Source of the DNA: Glycine soja
Lineage: Eukaryota; Streptophyta; Magnoliopsida; Fabales; Fabaceae
Reading direction: 5' to 3'
Length of the DNA: 64,000 bases
NCBI RefSeq assembly: GCF_004193775.1
Contig: NC_041007.1
Coordinates: 24,592,948-24,656,947, forward strand
The first letter of the stretch is position 1. Each line of letters opens with the position of its first letter. The notes under the pieces are model-generated. The model worked only from the letters and a program-made list of their open reading frames with translations. It did no database searches and had not been told where the DNA came from. This document shows, piece after piece, positions 22,791 through 34,100 of the stretch. The position numbers were made by a program, and so were the translations under genes.

Positions 22791-23904
22791 CCCTTTCTTT
22801 TTTATAACAATGATTAAGTTCATTTTATTTTATTTTTCAAGGAAAGAATGCAACGAGCAATGCAACCAATGAAAAGCATGGATGCATGCGAATGATGTAC
22901 AATTGAAGTATTGCAAATTTTTACGCAAGATATGGGGTTGAATCAATTTAGATTTTCAACATGGTCCATGACATCTTTGTCAAGGTGAAACTGGAAGTAA
23001 CAAGGACATCAATAATCCTAAATATGTTTGGCAGTAGATGAAGCAGTGATGTGACTCGATTCATCTTTTGCCCCAATTTTGCAAGACGGTTACTTCCATA
23101 TTTCAACTTGACTTGATGAACCTTTTTGTAAAAGCATGAGCTTGGTTCAACCCTATAATCCAAGGAATGGCAATTCTGATCGCCAATACTTCAACAACAT
23201 CTCATAGGGATGAATGACTCGGGCATACTTTAAGCTTATGCACGGAAAATGTAATTATGAAATTGAGATGCCCGAAGAAACACCATTTCCTAGTTAACCA
23301 TGCATTAGGTACCATGTTCAATTATTTTGTTTTTAAGTGAAACGGGTTTATGATCCCAACATGGTTGGCTCGTGGTGCCTAACACATGAAACTAAGAATG
23401 TAGTGTGAAGTTTCACGCTTCCCCTTTTTTTGTTTTTGTTTTGTAGAGGAAAACGCAAGGATGAGCAAACATGAAAACAAATGGTATGCAATTTTGCAGA
23501 TCAAAAAGTTTGTTGAACGCATATGCATGATGATGCCATGACTCATGCAAAATGTGAGGCTGGAATATGATAACGGACAAATGCAGGATATGTCCATTAT
23601 GATGTTATGAAGAGATGCTTATGCGATGCATGATATGAATGCATTTTACGGACACGAGAGCCCGGAAAATTATCTCTTCTTACTTGTGCATTTGGGGGCG
23701 CAGTGCCCCATGTGTACAATTAAGAAGGTGATATGGACCTTCCGGCTTCCCGTGACAAAGGACGAGACCAACATACAATGCATGCTAGAGATAAAATGCG
23801 GGAGTGACTTGATTCGCACTGATTTTTGGAGTAAAAACATGGGATAAACTCATTTTATTCAAAAAGTTATAACTAGTCAAGATCTGAGCGACAATACAAA
23901 CTTC
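22791..23904 (-). other. Spacer between ORF1 and gag, Element 1
   Basis: About 1.1 kb without a gene, counterpart of 49364-50530. The host element at the right has only about 235 bp here and shares just the part next to ORF1. Confidence 0.6.
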
Positions 23905-25778
23905 CTAGCGGTTTCTAATCATATGGTCCATTAAGTCTATCATATGTTGACAATAGCTGAGAAGTCCGTGGATCTTCTTGGGGGCGGAGTAGGTGTCCGC
24001 CATTGCTTTGGCCTTGGCTAGCAATCGGGGAAGTTCTTGACTCCTGTTCAAAGTAAGAGCAAATCGGTCCGTCCACATTGTTGCCTCTTGGTGCCATGAA
24101 TCAATTACCCTCTCCCTTGCTTCGCTTTCTGCTGATATCTTGGCGTACTCATCCTCTAGCCTTTGCTCGTGAGTCGCCGCTAGATTTAGCTTCTCTTTGC
24201 ACTCATCGATGACGGCCCACATATTCCCTTCAGTCTCGCTTAACTGTTGGGACAAATTTCTTTTCGACCTAACGTAAGCCTTTAGCTCGTCCTTCAAGAT
24301 CATGCCTTTGACCCGTGATGATTCCTTTCACCTCTTCGGAGCTTGAGCTTACTATTGCTGCCCTATAAAGCCCCTCAAAACTTTGCTGGCACGTGTTCTT
24401 CCTTTTGGGCCTTCTTGGTTTCTCGTTCCAAGGCATCAGCGGTGGCCATATTGGCGTCCCTTAGTTCATCATACTCTTTTCAGACTTTGATGGCTATGGA
24501 CTTGAACTTCTCTTCGACTACTAGGGCTCTTTCAAGCTCTGCCTTTAGGGCTTGTACCTCATCACTTTCTTCCGAAGCTTTAACCTCATCGTCCCTCACA
24601 GTCTTTAGATTTGGGAGCCAATCCAATCCTTGTGTTCGGACTCTCAGCCACTTATGATAGCCGCCGATGATCCCATTACTGCTTCCCCTAAGCTCTCTGT
24701 CCTTTCTTCACGCCGCATCCCATGCCTTGCGAACTCCTTGGAGTACCCTCGCGTTGTGGTCACTAAAACCCCGTGCGATGAAAGGCGTGATGCTTTCGTC
24801 TAATGGCGCTCCTCTCATGGGGTAGCCAAGCTGTCTTATGGTGAGAACGGGATTATAATTAATACAACCCCTTGTTCCCATTAAGGGAAAATTTGGACAT
24901 CCTTCGCATGAAGATATAATCCTGATTCTTCCTTCCTTCTAGCGAGGGAACCAATTAACAGACGCCCCCCCATGCTAGCCAAGAGTTGGTCCCAATTCGC
25001 CTTTCCTTTTTCAACGCACGAGCGGTAACCTTGTAGCGGATAGACGGGCCTACCTTCTTGGAGAAAAAGGTGTGAAACCAGCCCCACATAGAGAGCTGGA
25101 GTACAGCAAACAATCCTTGCATTGCTTTCTTCACATCTTCGGTCGAAGGTGTCATATAGGTCGGCTAGCATAGCGACAACCGGACTTTCCTTGTGGTTAT
25201 GATAGGCGAGAAAAACGTCGATCGCTGCCAGGTCCACCAACCCATCCACATTTGGAAAGAGGACTCCCTCGAAAATCAACAGTGTGAGAATATCTATGAA
25301 TGGGGTCCACTCGCCTTTATCTGCCAAGATTCTTGCTTTTACCTCCAAATATTTTCTCGGTATTCCGACCACCCCATTTTCGACTTGCCTTTGGCGGTCT
25401 AATTCCTGCGCCGAGATTTGGACTTTTTTAGAAATTCTGGCCAATGAGGGGTAGAACCCTGAGAAGAGGTATGGTTTCCTTCCCCTTAGAGGACATCCTA
25501 GGATCTCTTCAAATTCTTCCACCATTGGTGATAGCTGGAAGTCCCCAAAGATGAAGCACCTCAACGGCTGATCATAATACTGGGCGAGGGAGGCAATTGG
25601 TTCCATGGAGACTTCTACCCTAGCTAGGTCCCAAATGCTTACCATAGGCTTTGCGGAAGGCTTGCCGTTGAAGTTGACCCATTAATTGCCCCAACTTTCG
25701 TAAACTGGTGACCTCTAAGCTCTTGATTTTGACTTGATAAAACCTCTTTTTAAGCGAAGGCTTTTGACTTGATCCCAT
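23905..25778 (-). pseudogene. ORF1 of Element 1, broken
   Basis: Ogre elements carry an extra ORF of unknown role upstream of gag. Here it starts MGSSQK at 25778. Conserved blocks are SMEPIASLAQYYDQPLRCF, EFEEILGCPLRGRKPYLFSG and DGLVDLAAIDVFLAYHNHKE, with a C-terminal coiled-coil and an ending HMIDLMDHMIRNR. The N-terminal half recalls plant DUF7745-like proteins (from memory). One inserted base near 25637 shifts the frame. Stops at 24718-24720, 24480-24482, 24375-24377 and 24363-24365 are identical in Element 2, so they predate both insertions. Confidence 0.8.
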
Positions 25779-26631
25779 GTTTTACTAAAGTGAAATAAAA
25801 TCTAGTGCGAATCAAAACTCCGACATCTATCATGGGTGGAATGGATGAATGCATGAAGGAATGCATATGACACGGATGCAATTTATGAATACGGGAGCTC
25901 GGGAAATTGTCTCCTTCTTAGATACAACGTCTTGGGGTAGCAAAGTGCCCAACGTATGTATTTAAGAAGGTGACACGGACCCTCCGTTGGTTTGCCCAAG
26001 AGAGGGGATTAAGACGGAACCCACACATGATGCACATGCGAAAGGTACAATACGGGGATGTACATAGTATGATAATATTCACTGAACATAAGCAAATGGA
26101 TATATGATACTTATGCATGGCAGTGTGAAAAATGGCACGCAGCGTGTTTGCTCCGTGCCCCTATTTAAGGGACCTATAAGGGAGAGAACTAACTAGGCTT
26201 TTAGCAATAATCCCCAAGGTAGTCATATCTCTCTTGATGGTCTCTAGAGGTATCATCCCCTTCGAAGAACATATTGCAGCAGTAGGGACTACTAGCAACA
26301 ATAAGTTTTCAAAGAGAAAAGCTCTAGATGAGGGTTCACTGTAATCAAGCAAGTCGGAGACCTAGCATGATCACAGATTCACCTCCACTCCTTATGTTCC
26401 CATGAACCCGGGTATAGGGCCCTTTTTCACTCACAGTGTGTGCAAATAGTGTTAGTGTTTGTGTGCATCAAATGAATAAATATTTACCTCATGCATACAT
26501 TCTAAAACACACTAAAAGCAACAAATAGTTTATATACACAAGAACATAAAACAAATAAAGGGAAACCAACAAAGGAGAAAGTCATGATAAAACATTGCAC
26601 AAGATTAAATGGCCTAACTCTCTAAAAAACA
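25779..26631 (-). other. 5' leader of Element 1
   Basis: Untranslated leader from the PBS to ORF1, about 850 bp and closely similar in all three Ogre-like copies (46731-47575; 41152-42003). It contains a 62-codon open stretch without ATG (26161-26352) that I do not call a gene. Confidence 0.7.
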
Positions 26632-26651
26632 GTCCCCAGTGGAGTCGCCAA
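26632..26651 (-). promoter_or_regulatory. Primer binding site of Element 1 (tRNA-Arg type)
   Basis: Minus-strand TTGGCGACTCCACTGGGGAC begins two bases inside the 5' LTR end (GCGACA at 26653). The same site follows the LTRs at 41130 and 46709. Ogre elements use a tRNA-Arg primer. Confidence 0.9.
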
Positions 26652-28073
26652 CTGTCGCAACCTACCCTTCGGCGGGAGGGCGACGCGTGACTCGCGGGAT
26701 GCGTGTTCCACGAAAGGAATACGCGCGGAGTCGCCACCAACGTTTATTTGAGGAAAACGTCAGAAAAACCGGAAAAGACGCGATCTACGAACTTTTTAGT
26801 GAAAGGTTCGGGAGTTGTATTTACGCACGGGGAAGGTATTAGCACCCCACACGCCCGTCCCAAGGGACGGCAGCCTTTAATCGAATGTGCAAACATGACT
26901 TTGATTTTTATGTTCCTTTTATGTTCTTGTATCCTTTATACCCTTTTTATATTTTTTCTTTTTTGTGGTCGACAAGGGTGTTTCCCTTTGCTCCTACGTA
27001 TTCCTCAATTTGGGATGAGAAAATCAGACCTACGTAGTTCTTTTGGAACAAAGTGTTTGGTTAAGTTGTTTTTGTCTTTTTTGCAAAATATGTTTTTATT
27101 GAACAAAAGGTCATTTAAGGTGTTGGACCATTAAACGGTCTTTTGATTTTGAAAGATGAGAAATGTTAAGGCGTTGGACCATTAACGATTTCTTGTTTTT
27201 GAAAGGAGAGAAACGTTAAGGCATTGGACCATTAACGATCTCTTGGGGTGGTCGACAAAAGCGGGGCTTTTGCTCCTACGTATCCTCAATGAGGAACTCA
27301 GACCTACGTAGTTCTTTCTTATCAAGTGATTCCCTTTTTTACTTTAAGAGGTGATCATTTTAAGGTGTTGGACCTTAAAAATGATCCTATTTTACTTAGT
27401 GAGAAAATGAAATGACAAACTTCAAAAGCCTATTTTTATGGACGAGCTTGACTAGGCGAATTGATTTTAGCCTTTAGTTTCACTTTAGTTATTAATCAAT
27501 TCGATTAAGAATGAGAAATCCCAAAGAGAAAACGTCCGATTGATTTTCCGCTTTATTTTACTAAAAGATGTCTTTTTGATTATTATATTATTTTCTACCT
27601 CTTTTTGATTTCCAACGTGGTTACGGCACGACCGAACGGTCGGAATTTATTTTAACCGAAGTTAACGGATAATATAATTCAAACGTTCGGTGGAAATTTA
27701 TTTTATTTTTAAGTTAAGCGAGAAATGACTTAAGTAAAATGGCTTAAGCACGTCAACAGGGGGGTATAAAAAGTAAACAAAACGAGAATAAAAATGCACG
27801 AAACACAATGTGGACCACTACGGGTACATAGAATGAATCGAAAAGCTTGGTTCGAGGTACTTACCCGTTGAAGATCGAAGAACGACGAAGAACGAATGAA
27901 GAACGTCGAAGAACGGTTGAAACCTTTGCGAGATTCCTCACGGAAAACGTTACGGAAACGTTTCGGAAGCGCCTCGGCTTAGATTTTCTTCACGGAAACA
28001 ATTTTTCCAAGCAAATTCGAAAGAGAGAGAAGTGCCTAAGGGGCTGGACCCCTTCCTTCTTCATTTCCTCCCC

Positions 28074-28081
28074 TATTTATA
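28074..28081 (-). promoter_or_regulatory. TATA box in Element 1 5' LTR
   Basis: Minus-strand TATAAATA. It sits inside an inverted repeat, CCCCTATTT...AAATAGGGG, and lies just downstream of the 19-bp palindromic minisatellite. Presumed core promoter of the element. Confidence 0.75.
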
Positions 28082-28108
28082 GCAAAATAGGGGAGGTGGT
28101 TGCCGCCC

Positions 28109-28163
28109 AGCTCGCCCAGGCGAGCTCAGCTCGCCCAGGCGAGCTCAGCTCGCCCAGGCGAGC
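28109..28163. repeat. 19-bp palindromic minisatellite, three copies
   Basis: CTCGCCCAGGCGAG is repeated three times with linker CTCAG. The other LTR of the same element has one copy, so copy number changed after insertion or during its last replication. Confidence 0.95.
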
Positions 28164-28617
28164 AGGGTTGCTTCCTCCAGAAGCAACCGCCTTCTGGAGG
28201 AATCTTCTGGAGGGCCCAAGTGGGCCTGGGTGCTATTTGCACCCCCATTTTTACTAAGTACACCCCCCTCTGCCGTTTTTTGGTGATTCTTTTTTCGTAA
28301 AGTTACGGAAACTTACGAATTTCGTAACGATACTTGTTTTCTTTCCGTAATGTTACAGAACCTTGCGGATTACATAATCATCCCCTTTTTGACTTACGGA
28401 ATGTTACAGAACCTCACTTAATTATGCAACGATGCTTCCATTTGATTTCCGGTGTGTCACGGAAACTTACGGATTGTGCATCAATATTTTTTTGGTTTTT
28501 CGGCATGTCCTGGAATTTCATAAATTGCCTAATGATGGGTGCCAAGCACCTCACGAGGACCAAAGAATGGTCGCACGTCATCGAGCAAAGGTCCCCGGAC
28601 GAAATTAGGGTATGACA

Positions 28618-28622
28618 GTTAG
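28618..28622. repeat. Target site duplication GTTAG, right copy (Element 1)
   Basis: Matches 11114-11118. Confidence 0.95.
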
Positions 28623-28830
28623 TTATATATAACATCGGTTATTTATAAATAACCGATGTTAACGTTTGTATGTTAACATCGGTTATGTATAAATAACCGA
28701 TGTTATTAGAAATAACCAACATCGGTGTTTTGAAAAACCAATGTTAAGGTGCACGTTGACATTGGTTTTTCTAAATAACCGATGTTGTTTACTATATTAA
28801 AGTCGGTTTTTATTAATAACCGATGTTATT
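28623..28830. repeat. CACTA subterminal repeats, right of Element 1
   Basis: Continuation of the ACATCGGTTATTTATAAATAACCGATGT-type inverted repeats (arms ACATCGGTTA/TAACCGATGT) interrupted by Element 1. Confidence 0.8.
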
Positions 28831-29221
28831 TTCAAGTTTTTTTAATATAAACTTTATGTTTTTACAATAAACCCAAAATTGTTCCTGTAAAATGCAATTT
28901 CAGACCCAATTCATAGCAAATAAACATTTTATTCTGCTTTCAAGCAGTTTTAATCACAATAAACAATGAATAATTGATTTAATATTAACAACTATCAACA
29001 AATGAATTCAATGTTCAAATAACATAGGAAATGGCAAAAATGTTAAACCAAAGTAAACTAAGCTAAACTTAATCTCCCTAAATCCTAGCTCTAAGCTCTA
29101 ACTCGGAGATAATACTGCATGATGAAATAAATGATAATAAGTTAATAATGTAATACAAATTTGAAAAAAATTGAATTTGTTTCAAATAAACGTACTAAAA
29201 AAATTGAAAAAAATCTCCCTT
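28831..29221 (-). other. CACTA interior, 3' non-coding
   Basis: AT-rich sequence between the subterminal repeats and the last recognisable protease exon. No gene seen. Confidence 0.5.
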
Positions 29222-31135
29222 ATTCCTGTAACTTCCTAAAATGATGGTGGACATCCAGTGCATGACATAATAGCCGCACTCAGTGCTTCCTTTTTTTCTA
29301 TTACACTAAATACATAATGAAATTTGGATATTAATTAAACAATTAGTGTACAGACACATAAGAAGTATATATAAGTGGAAGTTTTATGTAAATGACATAC
29401 CTTGACGACAATCCACCTAGGAGGAGCCTTTGATTTAGGCTGTGGAACATCATCAAGACCTTTTAAAGCACTATTCCAAACGAGTAACAATTAAAAACTA
29501 GTGTTGTTGAGGTATTTGAATGCAAATGAATTGAAAAGAACATTGACCTAGTAATTATCCCCTTAAGGTAGTTGTCTGGCCTGTTATGCAATGAATAAAA
29601 CCAGACAACTAGGTGTTCCTTGGGCATGATGACCACCATCTGCCAGTGTCTGCTGTAGTAGAGACGAATACGGGTTAGTATATTAGTAAACATTAATTAA
29701 ATTTAGTTATTTTGTGTGACTTACCCATTCAGGGAAGCTCCAAGGTAGACATCGTGTTTTGAACTCTGCATCCAACTCTTTATGTAACTTTCAGTCTCAA
29801 ACTACGATTGCCCAGACCTGTAAATGGATTGTGGCTCGAGGAATCCATACAGATCAGAATTCCCCGCTCACATACTTGTTTCAGTCAGATGCCTGTTTAT
29901 GTTAAGTCAAAGTTAAATATTTATGAATTGAAAGCAATAGCTTAGGTAATTAAAAGTAATCTAAAATGACTTACAGAATCCACAACTATAACACTAATAT
30001 GCTGAGACATTGACCACCGTGTGCGATTTCGGAGAGGTCTACATGCTTTATATAGAGTGGGAAGTCTGGATTAAAGACCCCGAACACGGTTGCATCCCAT
30101 GTAACCTGGTAAGGCCTCAAGAAAGGCTCTGGGATGGTCAATGTCATTAGATAAAGCGGATCATCGACCTCCGGATCTGGCTTTTGAGGTGGTTTTGCCA
30201 AAGACACAACTGCATGTTCATGAAACAAAGTTAAATGGCTTGAATAGAGACACGATGAATGAATTAATTAAAAAACAAGAAACATATAGTAAGAGTAAAG
30301 TACCTGCTGTAATAAAGACTTGACCAGATGTGTCGACCAAGCAAGGAAGGTGTGAATTTCCTGCCCCACTAAGGAAACCTCATTAGTGGGTACAGGAACA
30401 GGAGCGTCTGGATCTTTAACCACCTCCACACCCACCTTTACTTGGCCAGGCAACAAAGGAGTGTTATGAACAATAGTGGATCCCTCATAAACTCTTCCCA
30501 GGGCAACCAGGCAGGCAGGATTTGCTTTGATGTATAAGCCGCACTTGTCAGAGTCACCCGTCTCAGGATCGTTTCTTGAGTGTTATGAACAATAGTGGTC
30601 CCTGATTTGTTGGGTCAGCTGCTGCAATTCTTCAGGAGACAGCGAGGAAGAGTTGCGAGACGTCCGTGGAGCCGATCCGAAGTATTGCTTGATGATGACA
30701 CCGGCTCCAACAGCATGGACACGTCCAGGGTGCTCTGGACATCCAATAGTAGTGGTGAGAACATCCTGACGTCCATGGGGGACGAAGGATCCTGTGTCGC
30801 CTACTCCTCAAAGGAATCCTGCACAGAAAAGACACATTTGTACATGGCATTCAGAAAATAAAGAAATATAATTCTAATGGTTAGTTGAAAATGACTTATG
30901 ATCTTCTCAGCGATTTCCTTTGCGGCCTTAGTCGTCATCTTCCCTATTTTCTTGGTGCGGGTCATCTTCCACTTCACGTGGCGTCTGACGGGGGATGGAG
31001 GGTCGATGACGCCATCAACGCTTCCTGACTGTGCAGCTTCCTCCAGCTTCTTCTTGGTCTTCTCAGCCAGGAGCTTCTGCTCCAAATATTCATAACCCCC
31101 ACTAGACAAAACATGGGGTCTACGCGAGCCTGGTT
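29222..31135 (-). pseudogene. CACTA transposase (Transposase_24-like) plus Ulp1-like protease exons, decayed
   Basis: Minus-strand exon-like pieces in order: SSGGYEYLEQKLLAEKTKKK and VIDPPSPVRRHVKWKMTRTK (31120-30900; plant Ptta/En/Spm family wording); a piece from 30838 to about 30303; PEPFLRPYQVTWDATVFGVF (30210-29976); an exon near 29890-29730; HWQMVVIMPKE..DNYLKGI (about 29650-29550); KAPPRWIVVK (about 29430-29402); STECGYYVMHWMSTII (about 29300-29237). The last three recall a C48/Ulp1 protease with His in HWQM and Cys in ECGYY. Lesions: splice donor GT to AT after the first piece (ATAAGTC), CAG-to-TAG type stops near 30822 and 29991, a TGA near 29860 and a small frameshift near 30805. 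Not functional. Confidence 0.75.
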
Positions 31136-31149
31136 TAGTTTCTGTCCAT

Positions 31150-34100
31150 GACAGGCCGAAATTTTTTTTTCAATCCATATGGAGAACGACTTAGGCAAGC
31201 AAAAAAGGAAAGCATGTGGGCCTGTGAGTTTTTACCTTAGATTTAGATAAGGTCACTTCTTTTTAGGAAGTCTTTGTAAGGCTCTAGCGTATAAATTTCT
31301 TTTTTTTTTGAATGCCTGAGTCCGAATCTTTCAGGAGTCTGTGTAAGCTTAGCAATTAAGAAAACTCTGTCATATTCTCGATTTCCAGTGCAAGCCCAGG
31401 GAAATCCCTTCCAATTGAAGTCTCTTAACTAAATCTTCTACTTTTTCATTCCTGCTCCAAGTGAAGTCTCTGAGGTTTAATTCCTTTTGTAAGGACAGTC
31501 CTATGCACAATCCAATAGTGATAGCGTGTGTAATCCATTGCTAACCCCTTATTATTCTTTACCAGAAAGTGCTAGAAAAAAGCACTTTACTTCCTGCGCT
31601 TGCAAAAATTCTTAAGAAACAGCTATTCTGGAGAGAACAAATATTACTTCTTTGCTACTGAATTACCGGGAGCACAGAAGCTTATTAGCTAGGTAGAAGG
31701 GGATTTCAATAAACCACTTATGGGGAGTTAGCTCGTTAGAGCGTCAGCCCGCTAGCTTGATATTCATATTAAGGTGATGTGATTTGATTAGCTACTAGAT
31801 TCTCGCTAGTTCCTTAAGTAAAAAACCACTAAATCATTAGCTCCTTAGAGTAGAAGATCGGGAATCTTGCTAGTTATGTTAGTCTCTAGGATCTTCAAAA
31901 AAAGATATCTCGACAAGAGCAAGAAAACAAGCAGGGAGAGCATAAAAATAGAAGTCGTGAGTGAAGCGCCTATTGCATAATAAACTCCTTAATAAGCGGA
32001 TCTAGATAGAGAAAAGAGTGGATATCAAACTGGAAAAAAGTCTAAAATCAGATTGGAAGACACCTCTAGTACTTCACTTCCAAACATGACAACCATTGAA
32101 CACATTTTCTTAAAAAAGGAAGGAAATTATAGGCATAAGAATTCCTTCACTCCTGGGAAAGGAGAAAGACCTATCATTATGACCGGACCGACAGGCACCG
32201 CACCCCCCTTAGAAGGGAATACATTTCTTTTCTTATAAAGAACAAAATCAATTGCGTACTTCACCTCTACCCGTTGTGCGAGCTACTCCTCTACTTATTT
32301 TTTTTATATTTCCTTTTCAATGCGGGAAAGAAAAGGCTTTGTACGAGGGTTCATCGCCTTCCATGCCTGGCAAACTCTTGTTTTCGCTTTAGTCAACAAA
32401 CATGGGCATAAAAACGGAATTCTATCAGACAGAAGAGCAAGCACATTCATTGAAGAAGCAAAGCGATTGGCGGGAGGGGAGGGGGGAGAAGTTCGTTTTC
32501 TCAAGGGTTAGCAGACGAAGAGACGATATAAGATCTTGCAGCTACGTCTTTGTTTGCGTCTTTAATTTCATTTAATATGAATACGATGCTGCCTTTTTCC
32601 TTTCCTGTCCTTTCAGTCGAGCCCTTTTATCCTCAGAGAGTCGAGCTACTTCGTTACCCTGAAGCTACCTCTTATGCCTTGTTCTGCCTCCTACCCATCC
32701 GCGTAACATCTGCCTTCAGCTAGCCCTCCTGATCTAATAAGAAGATGCCTGATTGCTTACCCTCTCTTCTTCTTCTGCTAGACATCATTGAGCACTCCCG
32801 AATGTAACACATATGCCTTCTCGTAGAGCACTCCCAGAAGCTACACGATCAGACTTTAGGGTAGCATCAGGGCGGTAGTACGAGAAGAAAACTACTAAGC
32901 AAACTCCGGAACCCGAGCTATTGGCTTATCGGGGCTCCTCGAGTCTAGGTCTCGGAGTGGCGGTTAAAGGCTAGGTCTTCTCCAATAATAGCCCTTATTG
33001 GCTTGAGTGCCTAGTGCTTTTCCGAAACTCAAGCTTCAAATAGACTACCGAAGAAGATCAGGAAGAAGTTTACTATAGCTATTTGGCATCTCCATTTCTC
33101 AGCTTATCCAATCCTGTCTAAGATCAGCAAGTCCACTACCGAATCTGCAAATCGATTTGGCATTTCAAAGAGAAAGAAATTAGGCCCTTAGTTCGCATAG
33201 GGTTCACTACTTTTTGAGGAAGGCATACGGAATCCGTATAGTTAAGTGGCTATTTCTCTCTTGCCATTAGCCAATCCCTTCCTTCTTTCTAGGTCTAGTT
33301 CCCTCAACTTGGATCATGTAGTTCCTTAAAGCAAGAAAACAGATGCTGGGCCCCTGCTTCAACAACTCTAACCAGATCCGCAGATACCTTATGACCAAGC
33401 CTTAATGGCTAGATTCACTAAGCAAACAGAGGCGTAGAAAGACGGAGTGCCATAGTAGCAAACAAAGGTGCCAGAAGCCTTATTATCGTACCGCTTCAAG
33501 TAATTGACTGTATCAGTGTCAATGAAAAAGGTTGTTCCAGTTGTAGGTGACAGTTCTGGAGATCAAATGGAATTGATAGCTTAAAGTCGTAGTTCAGGCT
33601 GTGTGCTTGAACTGACCTTTCGGGAAGGAATGGGGTCAAGCGCTGGCCATAGACATACCGGACCACTTTCTTAAGATTAAACAACGAAGCAAACTAAGTT
33701 GTTCCAACAGCCGCTTCAAGTGAAAGGGCTTTCAGTTCAGCGCAGCAAGTAGTTCACTTTGCATGTTCGCCCGTACTGCTAGCTTCTCGCTTGCAAGTAG
33801 TAGTGGTGTATCAGGTATGGAGCTTAAAGTGAAAGTAGGACTGTACTTGATGTAGCTTCTCGAGAGTCCCTTTGCTTGGGCTTCTTCCCTTATATAGGAT
33901 GACATAGATAGAAGGTTTCTAATGATAAAAGAAAGGAGACAAAGGCCTTACTCTAACAAGTAAGCAAGTCAACTACCTTCATTGATTCAATAAAGAAAGG
34001 TTCTTTTTTCCTTTTTTTTCGCTAGGAAAGCGGGAGGTTGGCATGTACCCCCTACCAGTTCATTAAAAAATGATACATAATATATCATACACGTACATAA

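Larger units (their letters stand above)
11119..28617 (-). mobile_element. Element 1: complete non-autonomous Ogre-like LTR retrotransposon
   Basis: 17,499 bp with both LTRs, PBS, PPT and a perfect 5-bp TSD. In element orientation (minus) the order is 5' LTR 28617-26653, PBS, leader, ORF1, gag, captured LTR fragment, 24-bp stem-loop array, captured transposon-protein fragment, 71-bp array, pyrimidine/purine array, 100-bp array, 160-bp junction array, PPT, 3' LTR 13045-11119. Protease, RT, RNase H and integrase are absent. ORF1 and gag are broken, so it must have been mobilised in trans. By eye the LTRs differ at two bases plus a 38-bp copy-number change, so the insertion is recent. It resembles the known soybean non-autonomous partner of GmOgre-like elements. 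Confidence 0.9.
26653..28617 (-). repeat. Element 1 5' LTR
   Basis: 1,965 bp. From its start: U3 head with a GGTGCTTGGCACC hairpin, a 19-bp palindromic minisatellite in three copies (28109-28163), TATA box, three ~50-bp repeats of the TTAAGGCGTTGGACCATTAA type, and two TACGTAGG modules. Longer than the 3' LTR by exactly two 19-bp units. Confidence 0.95.

Noticed and set aside
32320..32511. 63-codon ORF in the foreign insert (MRERKGFVRGFIAFHAWQ)
   Set aside because: No recognised domain; plant mitochondrial DNA is full of such chance ORFs. Not called as a gene.
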